From the NCBI GenBank assembly GCA_024362935.1, contig JANCRA010000001.1, positions 56,996,430 to 57,060,429 on the forward strand: a DNA stretch of 64,000 bases, given 5' to 3'. Positions 1-13,170 of the stretch are shown piece by piece. The translations under genes were made by a program, and so were the position numbers. A model generated the notes under the pieces. It worked only from the letters and a program-made list of their open reading frames with translations. It was not told the DNA's origin and did not search any database. Position 1 is the stretch's first letter. Each line of letters starts with the position of its first letter. Source of the DNA: Setophaga petechia. Its lineage: Eukaryota > Chordata > Aves > Passeriformes > Parulidae.

Positions 1-3000
1 TAGGAGCACCAATAGCAGCTGTAGAAGAGGAAATGCTTGATTTCTTCGTTGGTACAACAACACTCCTAGGTGAAGATAAAAAGTCAGTAAATTATACTGT
101 ATGTGAAGGCTCACACTACTCTGATCCTTTTTTATGCATCTAGCTCTTGCACTACTATGTCCTGCAAAAGTTCCTTTGCTTCCCTATTTTCTTTTGCAAT
201 CATATTTTGTAGGCAACCTTAACCTGAGGACACGTCACTTGTTGATGGTACACTTTTTTATGCTACACTTTAATATCTCATCCACCTCCACAGAACCCCT
301 GACTAAAAGCACAAAGTAAGAAGATCACCAGGATAAGGGTTCAGCAACAAGGCTTTTTCTTTGCACCTCAGTTTGCCCAAGATTTGGCTTTAAACTTCAG
401 GCAACTATTTACAAACGATGTGGCAGTATTCAACTTCAAGGTGAATTATCAACACTGAAGGATGCACTGACAGTCTTTTACTCCAGGTATTCTACTGCAA
501 AACAGACGACTGATTGAAGAAGGATGTACCATAGCTAAAAACATCCTAACACATCTGCAGGCACATACAAATGCTGACACATATCAAAAATACAGCTAAG
601 GATGAATTTAAGTATATCTTGCCAATCAAGTTTTATTTATATAAAAAATCAAAACATTCCTTGGAGTTAAGAGAGAACCTCCATATTTTATGCAAGCTAA
701 ATGTCAGGCCTTATAGTCAGCATTAAAGACTACATCAGAGGAAAAGACACAAAGTGACAAGTTAGGCATGGAAATTTATCTGACACGTTACAAAGACATG
801 TATTTATGCTATACCAATTTCAATTAAATTGTAGTACTTCATTCCAAATACCTAAAAGGCCTTGTTAAGCATACGTTAAAGGCATTTTTAATTGCAAGTT
901 AGCTCCATAAACATGCAAAACCCCAGCTAATGAGGTAAAGAGTACAGCTGATATATAATGTACTCCCACTGCAGCGCTTACTTTTAATTACCTGGTGTTA
1001 ACCATAAGCTGAAGATCTTCAACATTCAATTTATTTAATCACATCTTTTGTTGACAGTAATACAACTACACACTGAAAGTATTCCCTTAATAGCTTTAAA
1101 ATATTCATTTTCTAAATAAAGTAACTCAGAAACTTGACCTAAATTCAGGTGTGAGAACAACCAAAGAAGTTCTTTCAAATATTTCTAAAAGAGTTCTTGC
1201 TGGAATGGGGAAAGGAGGACTATATTTGAGTCCCTTCTTCAGTCACAGGATGTCAAAGGATGCCACAGAAGCTAGCCCAGGTTACAGATTAAATCAGCCC
1301 TCCTCAATGGCCAGAGTAGGCAGGCACCATACTTGGAGGCAGTACATGTCATATCATTATAGGGGTGACTGCTAATGTTAACTAGTCACTAAAAAAATAG
1401 AAGCAAAAACACCTGAGCCCCAAGTCAAGACACTGTGCCTAAACCATGAATTTTGCTCGTATGTTCATGTCTGTTTCCCTGAAACATGAACAATGGGCTA
1501 CGAAATAGGTCATATATTTAGAGTGCTTTTAAAATTATTGTCACATTACCAATTAATTTTGCACCATGCAGGTATAAGAAGGGGGTCTCTCACTCAAGAT
1601 TCTGTGACATTCACTGCCTGGAAATTGCTCCTACTATTCTAAAGCACACATCCAAACCCTTGGAAGGGGTTAGGAAATGAATACAAGTTTACAGAGTACA
1701 AATACACCCACATACAGTAAACTTTGGGATATTTTTCCAATCTTCACAATTCAGCACTGAAGTCCAGGTATATTCCCTTAGAGATTTTAAGTCCTTTCAC
1801 TGTTCAGATATCCAATGCAAGAAATACTCATCAATGCTATTAAACCTAAAAATGTATAACTTCACATTATAAATATGTATCTATCCAGGTGGTCTCCATA
1901 AGACCTTGGTGCACGATCTGGAAAAATTTCTTTGCACACCAAGTTACAGAAATATTCATCCATTTGCTGTTAACTAATACAGACACAACTATATTGGATA
2001 TAATATATTAATTTAGGAGAATGTTTAGTGACAAATTTTGGTGCACATATAGATGGAAGTTGCGCGCACATAGGTTGTGTCTGTTCAAAAACACATAATT
2101 CATGTAAATAATTTTAAATTGGAAAACATCAAATTACCTTGAGGGTAAAAGCAAGTCCTTTAGAGAAGCTTTCTGTTTAAGGGCTAATAGTCAATCAGAA
2201 TTCTCTCAAAAACATCAAATCAGAATGGTTGTGTGCTCTGCATGCCTATGAATATTCTGGTTTTACTCTCTGACTCTACTAAGAGCCCCAGGAACTACAA
2301 AACAGGTGGCATTTAAGTCATAAAGAATATACCAGAACAACACCATAAAAAACAAAATACATACATGGCAGATTTTTTACCAAATTCAGTATTAGCAAAG
2401 ACCTATTATAGATGAAAATCAATAAATGAACAATGCTGGAAGCATCGAGAAGGACTTTTAGAAGAGCTTCAGCACTACTCAAAGCAGTTCCTCACAGGGC
2501 AAGTGACAGCTCTGGAACTGCACAGGAGCAAGGACACCTGGCCTGGAGCAAGGATGGCCATGTACAGACAGAGCTGTTACCTTAACAGTGCTCATCTGCA
2601 GCCAGCAATGAGGGCAGGCAAAAGAAATCCCAGTCCCAACAGCCTTCTGGCACAACACTACAGATTATCATTCCTTCCTGTAAACTCCTCCTGACCTTCG
2701 GTGCACTGAAGTAGAGCTGCACTGAGGAAGTAGTTTCAGCAAGTTGTCAGAGTCTCTACAGCTACCCAAGGAGAGGGGCATTCAAGGAAAAGAATGAAGA
2801 CTTTGAGATTTTCCCTCTGGACTGCAATAGACAGCAGTAAATGACCAGAACAATCCCTTCTGCCTTTTCAGCTTTTTTGTCTATCTCCTCACCTTCCAAA
2901 CTGTACAAGTTTGGGAATCCATGTATAGCTGCTGCTCTAAGTTTCAGGAACTCACTTTACATGAAGTATACTAAAAAGTATTCTAAAAGTATACTACAGC

Positions 3001-6000
3001 ATACTAAAGTAGTATATTTTAGTATATTAAAAAAGAAACTATATTCTAACACTCGCTTCCAGTATAATTTTCAGCATCTAGCAATGCCATTCACTACAAG
3101 AAAGATACTCAGGTTACCAGCACCAGAAATCTGGCACTTATTATATTCACAGCTGTAAAGCAGAGCTGCTGCTTTAATTTTTTTTTTGATTACCCAATAT
3201 TATGACTCTTGCTTTGATTCAAGGCATAAAAATGAATAGCTACAGGTATCAGACTTTGAAATATAAGAGAACGTGCTACCTTATAAACAGGACACAGGGA
3301 AATGCCTGAGTATTCCAGTGTCACTGTCTGCTTCAAACAAGTGACACCAACTCTCACAAACTTTTCTGAGAGATACACATTGGTTACTATACCTCACTGA
3401 AACAGAACCTCTAGCTTTCAGCTAAAGAATAAGACCAACAAATCTACTTCATAAATTCACCAGCAAAAAGGTCCTGTTGGACTTTGTACCCTTAAAATAA
3501 AAGAGAGGCTTTGAATATCTCACCGTAGAGCTCAGACTGCTTCTGAACAGAATTGATTTTAGATAGTGATCTGGAACAGTCAACTGAAATTATTGCTATT
3601 TTTGAGCCAAAATAAAATAAACAGTATGTCTGGTGAGGAAAGAAGGTCCCTTCCAAAAGCTGTGTCAATCTGATGCACACAGCCAAAAGAAGTGCTGGAT
3701 ATTGTTTAAAAGCATGATGGAAGAAAACCCCAAATTGTGAATTCTCCTGGTCTTCTGGTCAGTTGCCATGGCCTTTTGATGCAAAAATCCTTGAAGGAGG
3801 TCAAGAACCACAAACCAAAACACCCAAGTATCCTGACATACTGACTTTCTAGCTGTGCACTGCTGCAGTAGTGGTAATGTAACATTTATTGCCAGAGATG
3901 TCTTCCCTTTTAACAGGGCAACTGACCCATGTTACAGCTGCAGGATTTGCTTTAGGAGTTTCCATTCCAGGCCTTCTTCAAAGGTATGAAAGTACAGCTC
4001 AGCAATCACATACAGATATTCATATTCATCACATACTGGAAAAGCAAACTAAGAATGTTGAAGCATAAACATCGATCATGTTTCTTTATTTACATTCTGA
4101 AATTCCTACATTTTTTCCTTCCTTGATACTTTCTTTTGATTATTTAGGCGGAATTGCAAATGTGTTCCAAAGAAATATTTTTCCATTAGCTACCAGTGTT
4201 CCTTTGTGTTCTTCTTTTGAAAGATTATTTAAATGTTAAAATAAGAAAAATGAATGCAACTGGCATAAACAATGCAAGACAGCAGAAAATTGAGTTTAAA
4301 TATTGTAGCAAATAAACTACATCAAAAACATGAAGTGTTCAGCATTATTATTAAATCAAGTAAATTTGTCAGAACTGTCTTAAAAATTAATGTGCTTTCA
4401 ACTTCCTTCAAATAATAGGGCACTTGCTTGTAAAGAGTACACAGATAAGACAGTCCTTTTTCTGTAGCTAAACTGATAAGTGCTTTCTGAAAAAGTTAAT
4501 TGCTACACATATGAAAAATATTCATCAACAAGCTGCTTTATATTCTATTTCCTCAGATCTAAAAAAATAATATATTTTACAAAACATCTGTAATCATGAT
4601 TAATTTTATCAGAATACGCACATTAAGCAACCTCACACAGAGGCAAGGAGGCTTTATGTGGAAAAAAGCATCAATACATTTTACTCCTTAACATTCACAT
4701 CAATTAAATTCTATTTCTGGGTTACACTTGTATATTAAAACATCCATTATATTGAGTTTCAGCTACAGGATAAATAAAATTTTAAAAGTACACTCCTCTT
4801 GCACGGAGACCTCAAGCACCATGGTAAGAACAACACTTAAGCTGCCTCATTTACATGACTATATCAGATGCTTTCCTGTTTTCACTTAAAATCAAATATT
4901 TAAGGTCTAAAATAAGAATTTACAGCAGGGAAACTGATAAACATAGGCCAGACATAGTGAGAACCAGCCACCATAAATACATCTTGGCCAGAAGGTCAGT
5001 GTGTTATTAGTCCCAATTATGCTGAAGTGTAAGAACTCTTCGTGTTGCAGACAATTATTCACTGCTGAATGAGCACAGAGCACTGGGCTGAACACTGACT
5101 TCCATCACAGACAAAGGCTTATGCAATAATGATCTATTCTGCCAAATTCCATAAGGATTTACTTACTGAACCCTTCCCTGGTTTCAGTTCACTGATTCTT
5201 CTGTTTCAATATAAAGATGGAAAATACCTACAGCTCCTAAAATTTTAGCATTTTCCCAAGTATTTACTTTGCATTAAGTTGGCAAGTCCTCATTTCTTTT
5301 AAATATATTTCAAGTAAACAAATTTTCCTTGGGTACAAGTCAAATATTCCTAACTCAACATGAGGCAGCCCAAACTGATGACCTCACTGTAATTTAAAAA
5401 TAGTTGCAAGAGCTCTGATTCCTCCTGACATACAAGAATTTATACAGATTTACTTCTTAGTTTGTTTTGGTTTTTTTAGCACTGAAAAGCAATGCAGGTG
5501 ACAGTTTGTCTGTACCCCTATAGGATAACAGTTTTAATTCAAAACCAAAAGAAAAAAGCCTTGTTCCAGGCTACCAAAACGATGGCCATTGCAAGACTCC
5601 TGTGCAAAGAGCAAAAGACCAATAAAGAGGATCAGAGACTTATTTTTACTTCTATTTTGTGAGCCAGGAAGGCAGCCTGCCATGTCAATGTCCTTCTATG
5701 GGCTCTGTTGTCTGTGGATAATACCCATTGTCTTATGTCTCCCTTGAAATATCCAAGGAGAAAGGAAGAACAAGAGACTCTTGAAACCATGAGAGATCAG
5801 AGAATGCGGGGAGGGGAAGATAAGATATGATAGAAAGAATACAATCAATTTTGCAAGAGAACTTTAAAATCAGCTTGGCAGGGAGAAGACTTCAAATGGT
5901 TTGCCTCTTTGGTCCCTGCAGAATGCAAATTGCTGGTGTGCTGAAAGAGCTGAGCTTTCCATCACAGCACATGTGCCTTTATCTAAAGATTCCCCATTCT

Positions 6001-9000
6001 CATACTCAGTCTCCACCAACACTTGGTAGATTTAATCATGTCTAAAAACAGTTTACTCTTTTTGCATTGAAGGCCCAAATCAATGAAGTCTAAGATGTAT
6101 CCATTCCATATAAAAATGATGTATCCATTCATATATTGGATGAAATTTAACTGAAATTACCACAACCAACTGCTACAAAGGCATATGCACACCACTGACT
6201 GACAAATGAGTAAACACAGGCTAAGCCAAACTAAGCAGCTTATAGATGATGTTCCAAAAAGAAAAACAGGGTTATTAACATATCTGTTCTGCAAGTTGCA
6301 ACACAGCTGCAGATTTAAACTCTATAGTACAAGATCATGATTTAAGAACCCATATTCCTCTGAACCCTCAGCATCAGCCTCCCATAATGACATGGTTATT
6401 GAATGTTTCCACAAAGAGCAGCAGAACCCAGAAGAGACTGAGTTTTTATTTTAAAGCATACAGTAAAAATGGCAAGTGATAGGTTATGGGTTTTATTAGA
6501 CTAACTGAAGAGAAATGTCATCTCTCTTTTTATCCCAAGTTTGGTTATTTTTATTTCCATTTTATTTGAAATTGCTTGCATTAGTCCCCTCCTCTTTTCC
6601 TACACTATTACTACTAAATAAGAAAACTGCTGGTTTAGGAAACACTGAAATCGGAACATTAATTCATGTCCCTGTGGATCTTGGGAAAAAGCCAATGCAA
6701 GTCTTGAACTTTATCATGATAAACCCCTGGCACCCACTAATCACAGGATTGTATCTTCCCATAAGATAAGGGGCGGATTTTTGGCATGGGAATGAACACA
6801 TACACCTAGCTGTTTCCAAAGGCTTGCAACCTGGCAGCCTTTCAGTAAGGTTTCACTCACATAGCTGTTACTGTATACTCTCCAGCTATGGCTGGGAAGT
6901 TGATAATCCTTAAGATATGAGGAGAGTTTTGATTTCTGACACAGCATTCCTGAGATAAATGCAGGATCAGAGAGATGCTTTGAAATTCCCAGAGATACCC
7001 CACTGGTAAACTGCTACATGGGAACAACTTTTAACAAAGTGCCTTTAAAAAAAGGAAAAAAAAACTCACAGAATTTTTGTTTGCCATCAAGCAATACAAT
7101 AAATGCAAACCAGACACAGAAGAGAGCATCCCAAAGTCTGTTTTCCCAAAAAATAAATTTCACAATGTAATTTAGCATTTTTACCTATTACAGAGATGAG
7201 ATCTATTATTTCCAACTCCATCCCAGTTTTTTATAAAAAGTGGTTTTTTATCCCTGGCACAATTCCTTCCTGCTGTGGTACCTAGGTGTCATTTCAGAAC
7301 ATAAACTTGTATTTTAAGCAGTCTCACTACATAAAGTCACCTTCAAGTGGCCATGAAACTTCCCTGTCTAACTTTTAATGTTCCACACACAGTTATTTTC
7401 TCTTTTTAACTTTAGCTAATAACATGCTGACAAAATATTTTATACTACTTCATACTTTTTTCCTCATGTGTTTAGCCCCACCTACAAAAGAAAAAATCTT
7501 TGGAAAGTAATGCCCACAAGTTATCACTGTGGAGCAGCCCAGACAGCTACACAAACCCTACAAAACTCTGCTCTTATGTTCAGAAGCACAGTGCTGTCTA
7601 CTGCTTCAACCCATGCACCCTCTTTATTCCCCTGCATGTATTCCTTCATCAGACCATCTTGTTCTGAGTAGCAAGGCAGTAATTTGGCATCAAGGTTAAA
7701 TGAAAAAATATTTAGAGTTGCTACTAAATGGCTGGCACTTTGGAGGTGGAAACAGAAGTGTCCATTGAGCAGTGGAGAAGCAAAAGGGCAGAGCAGCAAG
7801 TAATTCAACTTTTTAGTAATTTGCTTTACAAAACACACCATAAGTTAAGGAGGTTTTTTGGTTATTTTTTGAGTGACTTTGTAACTTGAAAGGAAGAACA
7901 CAGAAATGCAAGTGATAGACGGGCTGCTATCAATGCCCCGTATTTCATTAGTGTACATGTTATCAAATTAAATTGTACAGCTCCTTCTGATAAGGCTTTG
8001 TAGGTGTAATCTACCTATGTCAGCCATCAGGGCTGCAAGTGCCCAATTACTTCCTGTCTAGGTAACCTCCTGAACAGCAATTCAAATCAGCACAAGCACC
8101 ACAAACCTTTGGTGTCCACAATAGCTAAAAAATAATTCATAAATGCCATAGTCACTCCTGTACCAGATCTCCCAACAAATGTTACTTGGGTGGCTGAAAT
8201 CATGCAGCAATTAATACTAGGATTTTCAAAAGAAAAAGCATTATCACAGACTAAAACATTTTGTTATTTGACATCAACTGCCCACTGGTAACAAAGAGCA
8301 ACGAGAGGCCTTGAAGGGGAAGTGCCAAAAGAACTTAGGCAGCAGTGGGGAGAGAGGTGTGGCAAGTTCTAACTCAGTGTCCCCCTTCTGTCAATTTTCC
8401 CCTCTGCCTCCATCCTCCTCCTGCTCCCAGAAAAAGTCCTCCTGCTCAGCATCACAAGGAGAACACAGTATTTACTCTGAGACAAGAGCCCAAATGCTGG
8501 CACACCCCATCTGTGTCTCATCTGGCCAGACACCACTGTCTCTTCCCCCAGCAGTGATAGGGCAGTCAGTGACACTCCTCTCATGGGGCAGCTGGTATTG
8601 TGAACAAGGCAGCCACACTGCACAGACATCAGAGCCAGAGGAAGCTCAGGAATCAGCAGAGGATCAGATATTGGTATGGTAACAAGGGATCCCCTTGCAC
8701 CAGATTGACTGCAGGATTTCTGGAAATAACCAAGGCTTTCCTTGAGGGAGGAATGCAAGTGTTACAGGACTCTTTCTTTTCTTTTTTTTGTTTTCTTTGC
8801 AGTTGTTGGGAATCCAGAAAAGGTAAAAGGCACTAAGTCTACTAAAAGACAGTTTGGTTTACCATGCTTGGAAAAAGATAAAGAGCTAATCAGACTGAGA
8901 CACAAGGAACACCAAAATTATTATCAGGAAAGAGTGACTTCATTCTAAAAGGAAAAAAAGCAGGGATTCTCCTTTTTGAATCCACTACAGCATTTGTGTA

Positions 9001-9495
9001 TTCAGAAATGCAGAAATTTATTACAAGATACAAAAAGCTGTTACAACAAAGCAAATCTAGCAGCTTAGGGATAATATCTACCCAATAATGAAAAGAGTTT
9101 AAGTAGCTGCACCTTCGGCACCAGAAGGCAGAACACACATCTATTTTCCTAAATGAGTATGGGAATATTGTCTAGGTAGAAGGACACCTAGATAATTACT
9201 CCATTGGTTTTGAACCATTTGTAACTATTAGGAAGCCAGTATTCTTTTGCAGGCCCACAATAACAGAGACTAGATACAACATTGTGATGAATACACCTGC
9301 TGATCTACATATCTTTATTTTAAGCTATTTAATGTCTGTTTTGTTTCTTGAGTTCTTTAAAGCCAATTAGATATGCACAGCAGTGCTCATCTGCCAGTGC
9401 TACACTTAGTAGTTCTGGTAAAGCATTGGTTTTCCTGTTCTTTACAAATACCTTCAATAAAATCAAACTTTTAACTATTTCAGATGTCACATTAC
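1..9495 (-). other. LRBA: LRBA intron after exon 28 (5' part)
   Basis: No LRBA exon and no other gene is recognised. The open frames are short and unrelated to known families. It holds an AT-rich palindromic repeat near 2961-3029, a GC-richer block at 8311-8760, and a possibly conserved block near 7915-8060. Confidence 0.8.
2961..3029. repeat. AT-rich palindromic repeat cluster
   Basis: Several near copies of AGTATACTAAA and its complement (AGTATACT, AAAGTATACTACAGCATACT, AAAGTAGTATATTTTAGTAT) lie within about 70 bp and could fold into cruciform or hairpin forms. Confidence 0.6.
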
Positions 9496-9934
9496 CTGTC
9501 AAAGGAATGGAACTGCACAGGCTGCTCAGCAGCTCCATCACCAAGAACTCCAAGGAAGGTTGGTGGCAGAAGAGCAGCATCCACTGCACTGCCATCAGCT
9601 GGCGTGCTCACCAGGCTTCTCAAGATGTCCTTCACATTGACATTTTTTGCAGCTGGGACAGAAGCCACAGATTTACTCTCTTCAGTTCCTGTCTCACTTC
9701 CGCCCTCCTGAGATTTATTGACTTCTAATGAGAGCGTGCACAGGACTTCACTGACTGCATCTGGGCCTGCACTAACACTCAGAGGTCCTGCCTCAGCAGC
9801 ACCACTCAAACTGTTTGTTTGTGCTGCAGTTGCTTCCTCCCCAAGACCAGAATCCCTTCTTTGCATAGCTGCTGTATTTTCTGAATCTTCAGTAGAGGCT
9901 GAAGCACCAAGAGCAGCAGATGGCTTTTCCACAA
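9496..9934 (-). CDS. LRBA: LRBA exon 28 of 28 in window (Ser/Ala-rich linker and conserved 3' end)
   Basis: Completes Val1499 and encodes through 1644 plus two bases of an Arg codon: VEKPSAALGASASTEDSENT at the start, RRDSGLGEE, SAGPDAVSEVLCTLSLEVNK, then NVNVKDILRSLVSTPADG and, last, PVQFHSFD(R). Acceptor is gaacag|TTG and donor is CAG|gtaatg. The first third is variable; SAGPDA.SEVL.TLSLEVNKS and KNVNVKDILRSLV are conserved in LRBA. The next exon, expected to begin SVIV-like, is not in the window. Confidence 0.97.
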
Positions 9935-10072
9935 CTGTTCATACCAAAAGAAGAGAAAACACATTTTAAGGTCATTATTAACGGAGAAGCACTCACAACA
10001 TTGGTCCTAAAGAAGATTTCTCAAGCATTTTAAGCCAAGTTATTTCTTTTGGCAAAATAATTAACAGTTCAC

Positions 10073-10244
10073 CTGCAGCAGGAGTTTCATTATTTTCATT
10101 TTCTGATTCCTTGAGTGACTGGCTTTGGTTTGGTGGTCGTCTTTCATTCTGGGGTTCCAGTATATCTCTGTATTTCGAAACCATGAGCACAGAAATAAAA
10201 TATACAACAGCCAAAGCCAAAAACTGAGCCTGTTTACTATCCTC
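10073..10244 (-). CDS. LRBA: LRBA exon 27 of 28 in window (conserved hydrophobic helix)
   Basis: Encodes residues 1442-1498 plus one base: [20 protein letters not shown], then [20 protein letters not shown] and [17 protein letters not shown]. Acceptor is ttacag|GAG and donor is CAG|gtgaac. The stretch [17 protein letters not shown] is hydrophobic enough to look like a membrane segment and is invariant in LRBA and NBEA. The protein is not known as an integral membrane protein, so this may be a buried helix. From NERRPPNQ on the sequence is disordered. Confidence 0.97.
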
Positions 10245-12623
10245 CTGTAAAAAACAGACACACACAGATTTTTGCATTACAATTTCAGCAGCATGTTTAT
10301 TTTCTTGTGAAGTATGCCCAGCACTACCATAAACATACCAAGAGGAAGCTGATATGTCAGCAATGGAAGAACAATATTCTCTAGTCACAGTTTGTCTCAC
10401 CTATAAAGCTAAGGAATACAGCACTTGAATACAAGTGGCATCAATCCTTTCGTTTTTCATTTATTTGACAACTTTGGCAAAGGTTGTGTGTTTTGATTTC
10501 ATGTTTCAAATTAGTGTAGGGTCTAGGGTCCACTTTATTCACGGGTGTTTCTTCTGTAATATTTCCTCAAAAATGCCACGATATTAACAGCATTTGCAAG
10601 ACAACCATACTCTACATAACTGGAACATATTAATGAAGGAAAAGGAGCAAATTCCAGAACAAGCATCAAGGTTTTATTTCATTATCAGACAGTCCAGATG
10701 GATGTAATCTACCACATATAATTTAAACAAGAATTGACCAACATGCATTTGCATTACAGCTGGAACTTCACGAAGAGATTTTAGGAAAAAACTTGAAGAC
10801 AAATCTTAATAAGAACCATGCCAGGTTCCTCCCCAGAGTACTCAGTCACTCCTAGTGAAACAGAGGGAAACCTGGACATTAAGATTTAGTCTAAGCCTGT
10901 CCCTTATGGCTACCAAAGGAAATAAAGCTTCATACACTTTTGGGTCACAGGAAAATGGAGTACTTGGATCCTCACTTACTAATCAGTAAAAAATGAGTGG
11001 AGTTTTTTGCCCCTCATTCACATCAGGGCTCAGGTAACATTCAATTTTGTCCTCTGAGCAGTTCAAGAAACTAAGTTACACTATAAAGCTCATTCTATCA
11101 TGATTGTAGTGCCTATCAAAGCTCCTTATCCCTTGAAGAACTCTTTAGTAAGTTATTCTGGGAGATATTTATGAAAAACTTTTTATTAAGAACAGGTAAC
11201 ATAGGTTGCACTCAAAAAACAACCTACCTTCCCCTTAGCTTGACCCAAAATCTTAACTTTTACAGAACAATCACAGTGTGAGATTGAGCAAAGTCACCTA
11301 CAATGGTAAGGATTATAAAGAATTTTCTTGCAAGATGAGTATTAAGACAGTTTCTAACTGTACTTAATAAAGTGGTGATCAAGTGAATTAGAACTGACCC
11401 TTCCTTATTTTTTCAGCTATGTTTGAAGAACTGCTTGTCATGTAACACTCTAAGTACTGCTACTGGTGGGTAAGTGGCTTCCATCAGAGTTCCTGCTGTA
11501 GAACTCGTACATTCAAATTATGCCATCCCTGATTGTAAGTGCTGAATACAACGTAAGAAACTGTATGCAAATAAAACATTTAGATGTAAGTGTAAACAGC
11601 TCAGACAAAAACTATTCCCAACCAGATCTTTTCAAGTCTGCTTTTCCCATACAGCTCAACACCCTAGCTAAGAAGCAGAGCTATTGCACCATTTTATACT
11701 TATTGGGAAACAGAGAGCCTGATGGATTAGATAAGCAAAAAAAGCAGAGGTTGTGGGTGGGTATTGTTTTGCTAGTTTTTTTTAAAGAAAAAGGTTCACA
11801 AAATGTGCTTGAAGGAATCCTTAGGATTACTTTAATTGCTACCAGTATGGAAGAGTCAATTCCTGTTTCTCCCTTGCACACTGATACTGACACAGGGGCT
11901 GAAAGAAGCTTGCTTCAATCAATAATTACTGTAAAGATAAAACTCAAAATTCTTCACTTTTCTGGACAGAACAACGTCACTGTATGAATCATTACACTTG
12001 CTAAACAGTCCAATTATTGTAAACTAGGTTGTGGTGTCCAGGCTTGTGGCCACCAATGACTCACAGCCACTATAGCTGCTGTATTTGCTTACAGAGGTGG
12101 TTTTTTTTAAGCAATCAATCTCAATTTCCTCAATATCAGCTATAAAGTTGCTGACACAGGGGAAAGATATTTTTAGTCAATTCAAGACTAAAAAACATAT
12201 GCATGCTTACAGCACAGGCACACAAATTGGTTCCTCTGAGAGGAAGTAAAGGAATTAGAAATGACCTCTAATTTCTAATTAGCTAGAAGAATGTGACTTC
12301 TTCAAAATGTACAAACATGTTTATGATACATAAATACCTTGTCTAGGAACATATTTGTACTAAACACAACATAATTAATATACAACTGGCAGAATTCCAC
12401 ATAATCAATTCTTAGGAACACAAAGAGCCAGATCAGGAGACAGCTGGGTATCACCTCTCCCTCTTTCCAATCCCAAACACTACAACAGCTGCAGAGTATT
12501 GCAAGTTCTTAATTACTGTGAGCAGTATTCCCTTTTTGTACATCCAATTTAGCCAAACTCTGTAACAGAGAGGAAGCATTGAGCAGAAATGCAGCTACAA
12601 AGAAAAGGACATTATTGACTTAC
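10245..12623 (-). other. LRBA: LRBA intron between exons 26 and 27 (2379 bp)
   Basis: AT-rich, with no recognised gene or transposon. A 155-codon plus-strand open frame (11520-11987) has no recognisable homology. A small hairpin lies at 12253-12280: 10-bp arms AATTAGAAAT/ATTTCTAATT with an 8-base loop. Confidence 0.8.
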
Positions 12624-12731
12624 TATATCTCTGAACACTACTGCTCGGAGGCGATTAATATCCATATCCTGCAGAAGTCTGTCATGGTCCCGTATGGGAG
12701 AAATGCCACCAGTCACAATGTCCACTGGACT
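12624..12731 (-). CDS. LRBA: LRBA exon 26 of 28 in window
   Basis: Thirty-six whole codons, residues 1406-1441: SPVDIVTGGISPIRDHDRLL, then QDMDINRLRAVVFRDI. Acceptor is taatag|AGT and donor is ATA|gtaagt. ISP.RD.DRLLQD.DINRLR is a conserved block of LRBA and NBEA. Human has RDLDRLLQ, so His here replaces Leu. Confidence 0.95.
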
Positions 12732-13042
12732 CTATTAAAAAAAAAACCAATTGTTTAAGATTCTGTGTTTAAAAGCATTCTACCAAGAATCATGAAGTGT
12801 TATAATCACCCACTGTGCATTGTACTGTCACAACTAGAGCAGAAAGATCAGATATGCATTTCATCTTTAAAGGAGAAAAAATCTGGTCATTTCTTGTGAT
12901 AGATTTAATTTCCAGCATCTGTACCACCCCACTTCAGGTCTGTTAAAATATCAGTGGCACAGGTACAAATTTAAAAACTTATCCCTCTGTACAGACTAAT
13001 CATTATTGACTTCTATGTTTCTGCATGTGGTCTTAAACTTGC
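12732..13042 (-). other. LRBA: GC-AG intron of LRBA (311 bp)
   Basis: The sense strand begins AAG|gcaagt and ends taatag|AGT. The donor is GC instead of GT, flanked by the strong consensus usual for GC donors. No GT alternative preserves both phase and homology. Confidence 0.88.
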
Positions 13043-13170
13043 CTTTGCAGCAGACTTCACTGATCCTATAAAGCCTTGCACTGCTTTTGGGTTCCTCCCA
13101 GTGTCTCCAATAGGCTTCATCTGTGCGTGCTGCTGACACTCCAAGCAATTTCTTACTGCTACTGCACATA
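13043..13170 (-). CDS. LRBA: LRBA exon 25 of 28 in window (ends at a GC donor)
   Basis: Completes Val1363 and encodes through 1405: CAVAVRNCLECQQHAQMKPI, then GDTGRNPKAVQGFIGSVKSA and AK. Acceptor is ttcaag|TAT. The 3' end cannot use a GT donor: phase and homology (…KSAAK followed by SPVDIVTGG) place the junction at AAG|gcaagt, a classic GC-type donor. CAVAVRNCLECQQ is conserved; the following residues vary among vertebrates. A misleading 64-residue open frame in another phase covers the same bases. Confidence 0.92.

Noticed and set aside
11520..11987. 155-codon plus-strand open frame, the longest apart from exon 21
   Set aside because: It lies within an LRBA intron, has no homology I recognise and no neighbouring exon-like segments in phase.
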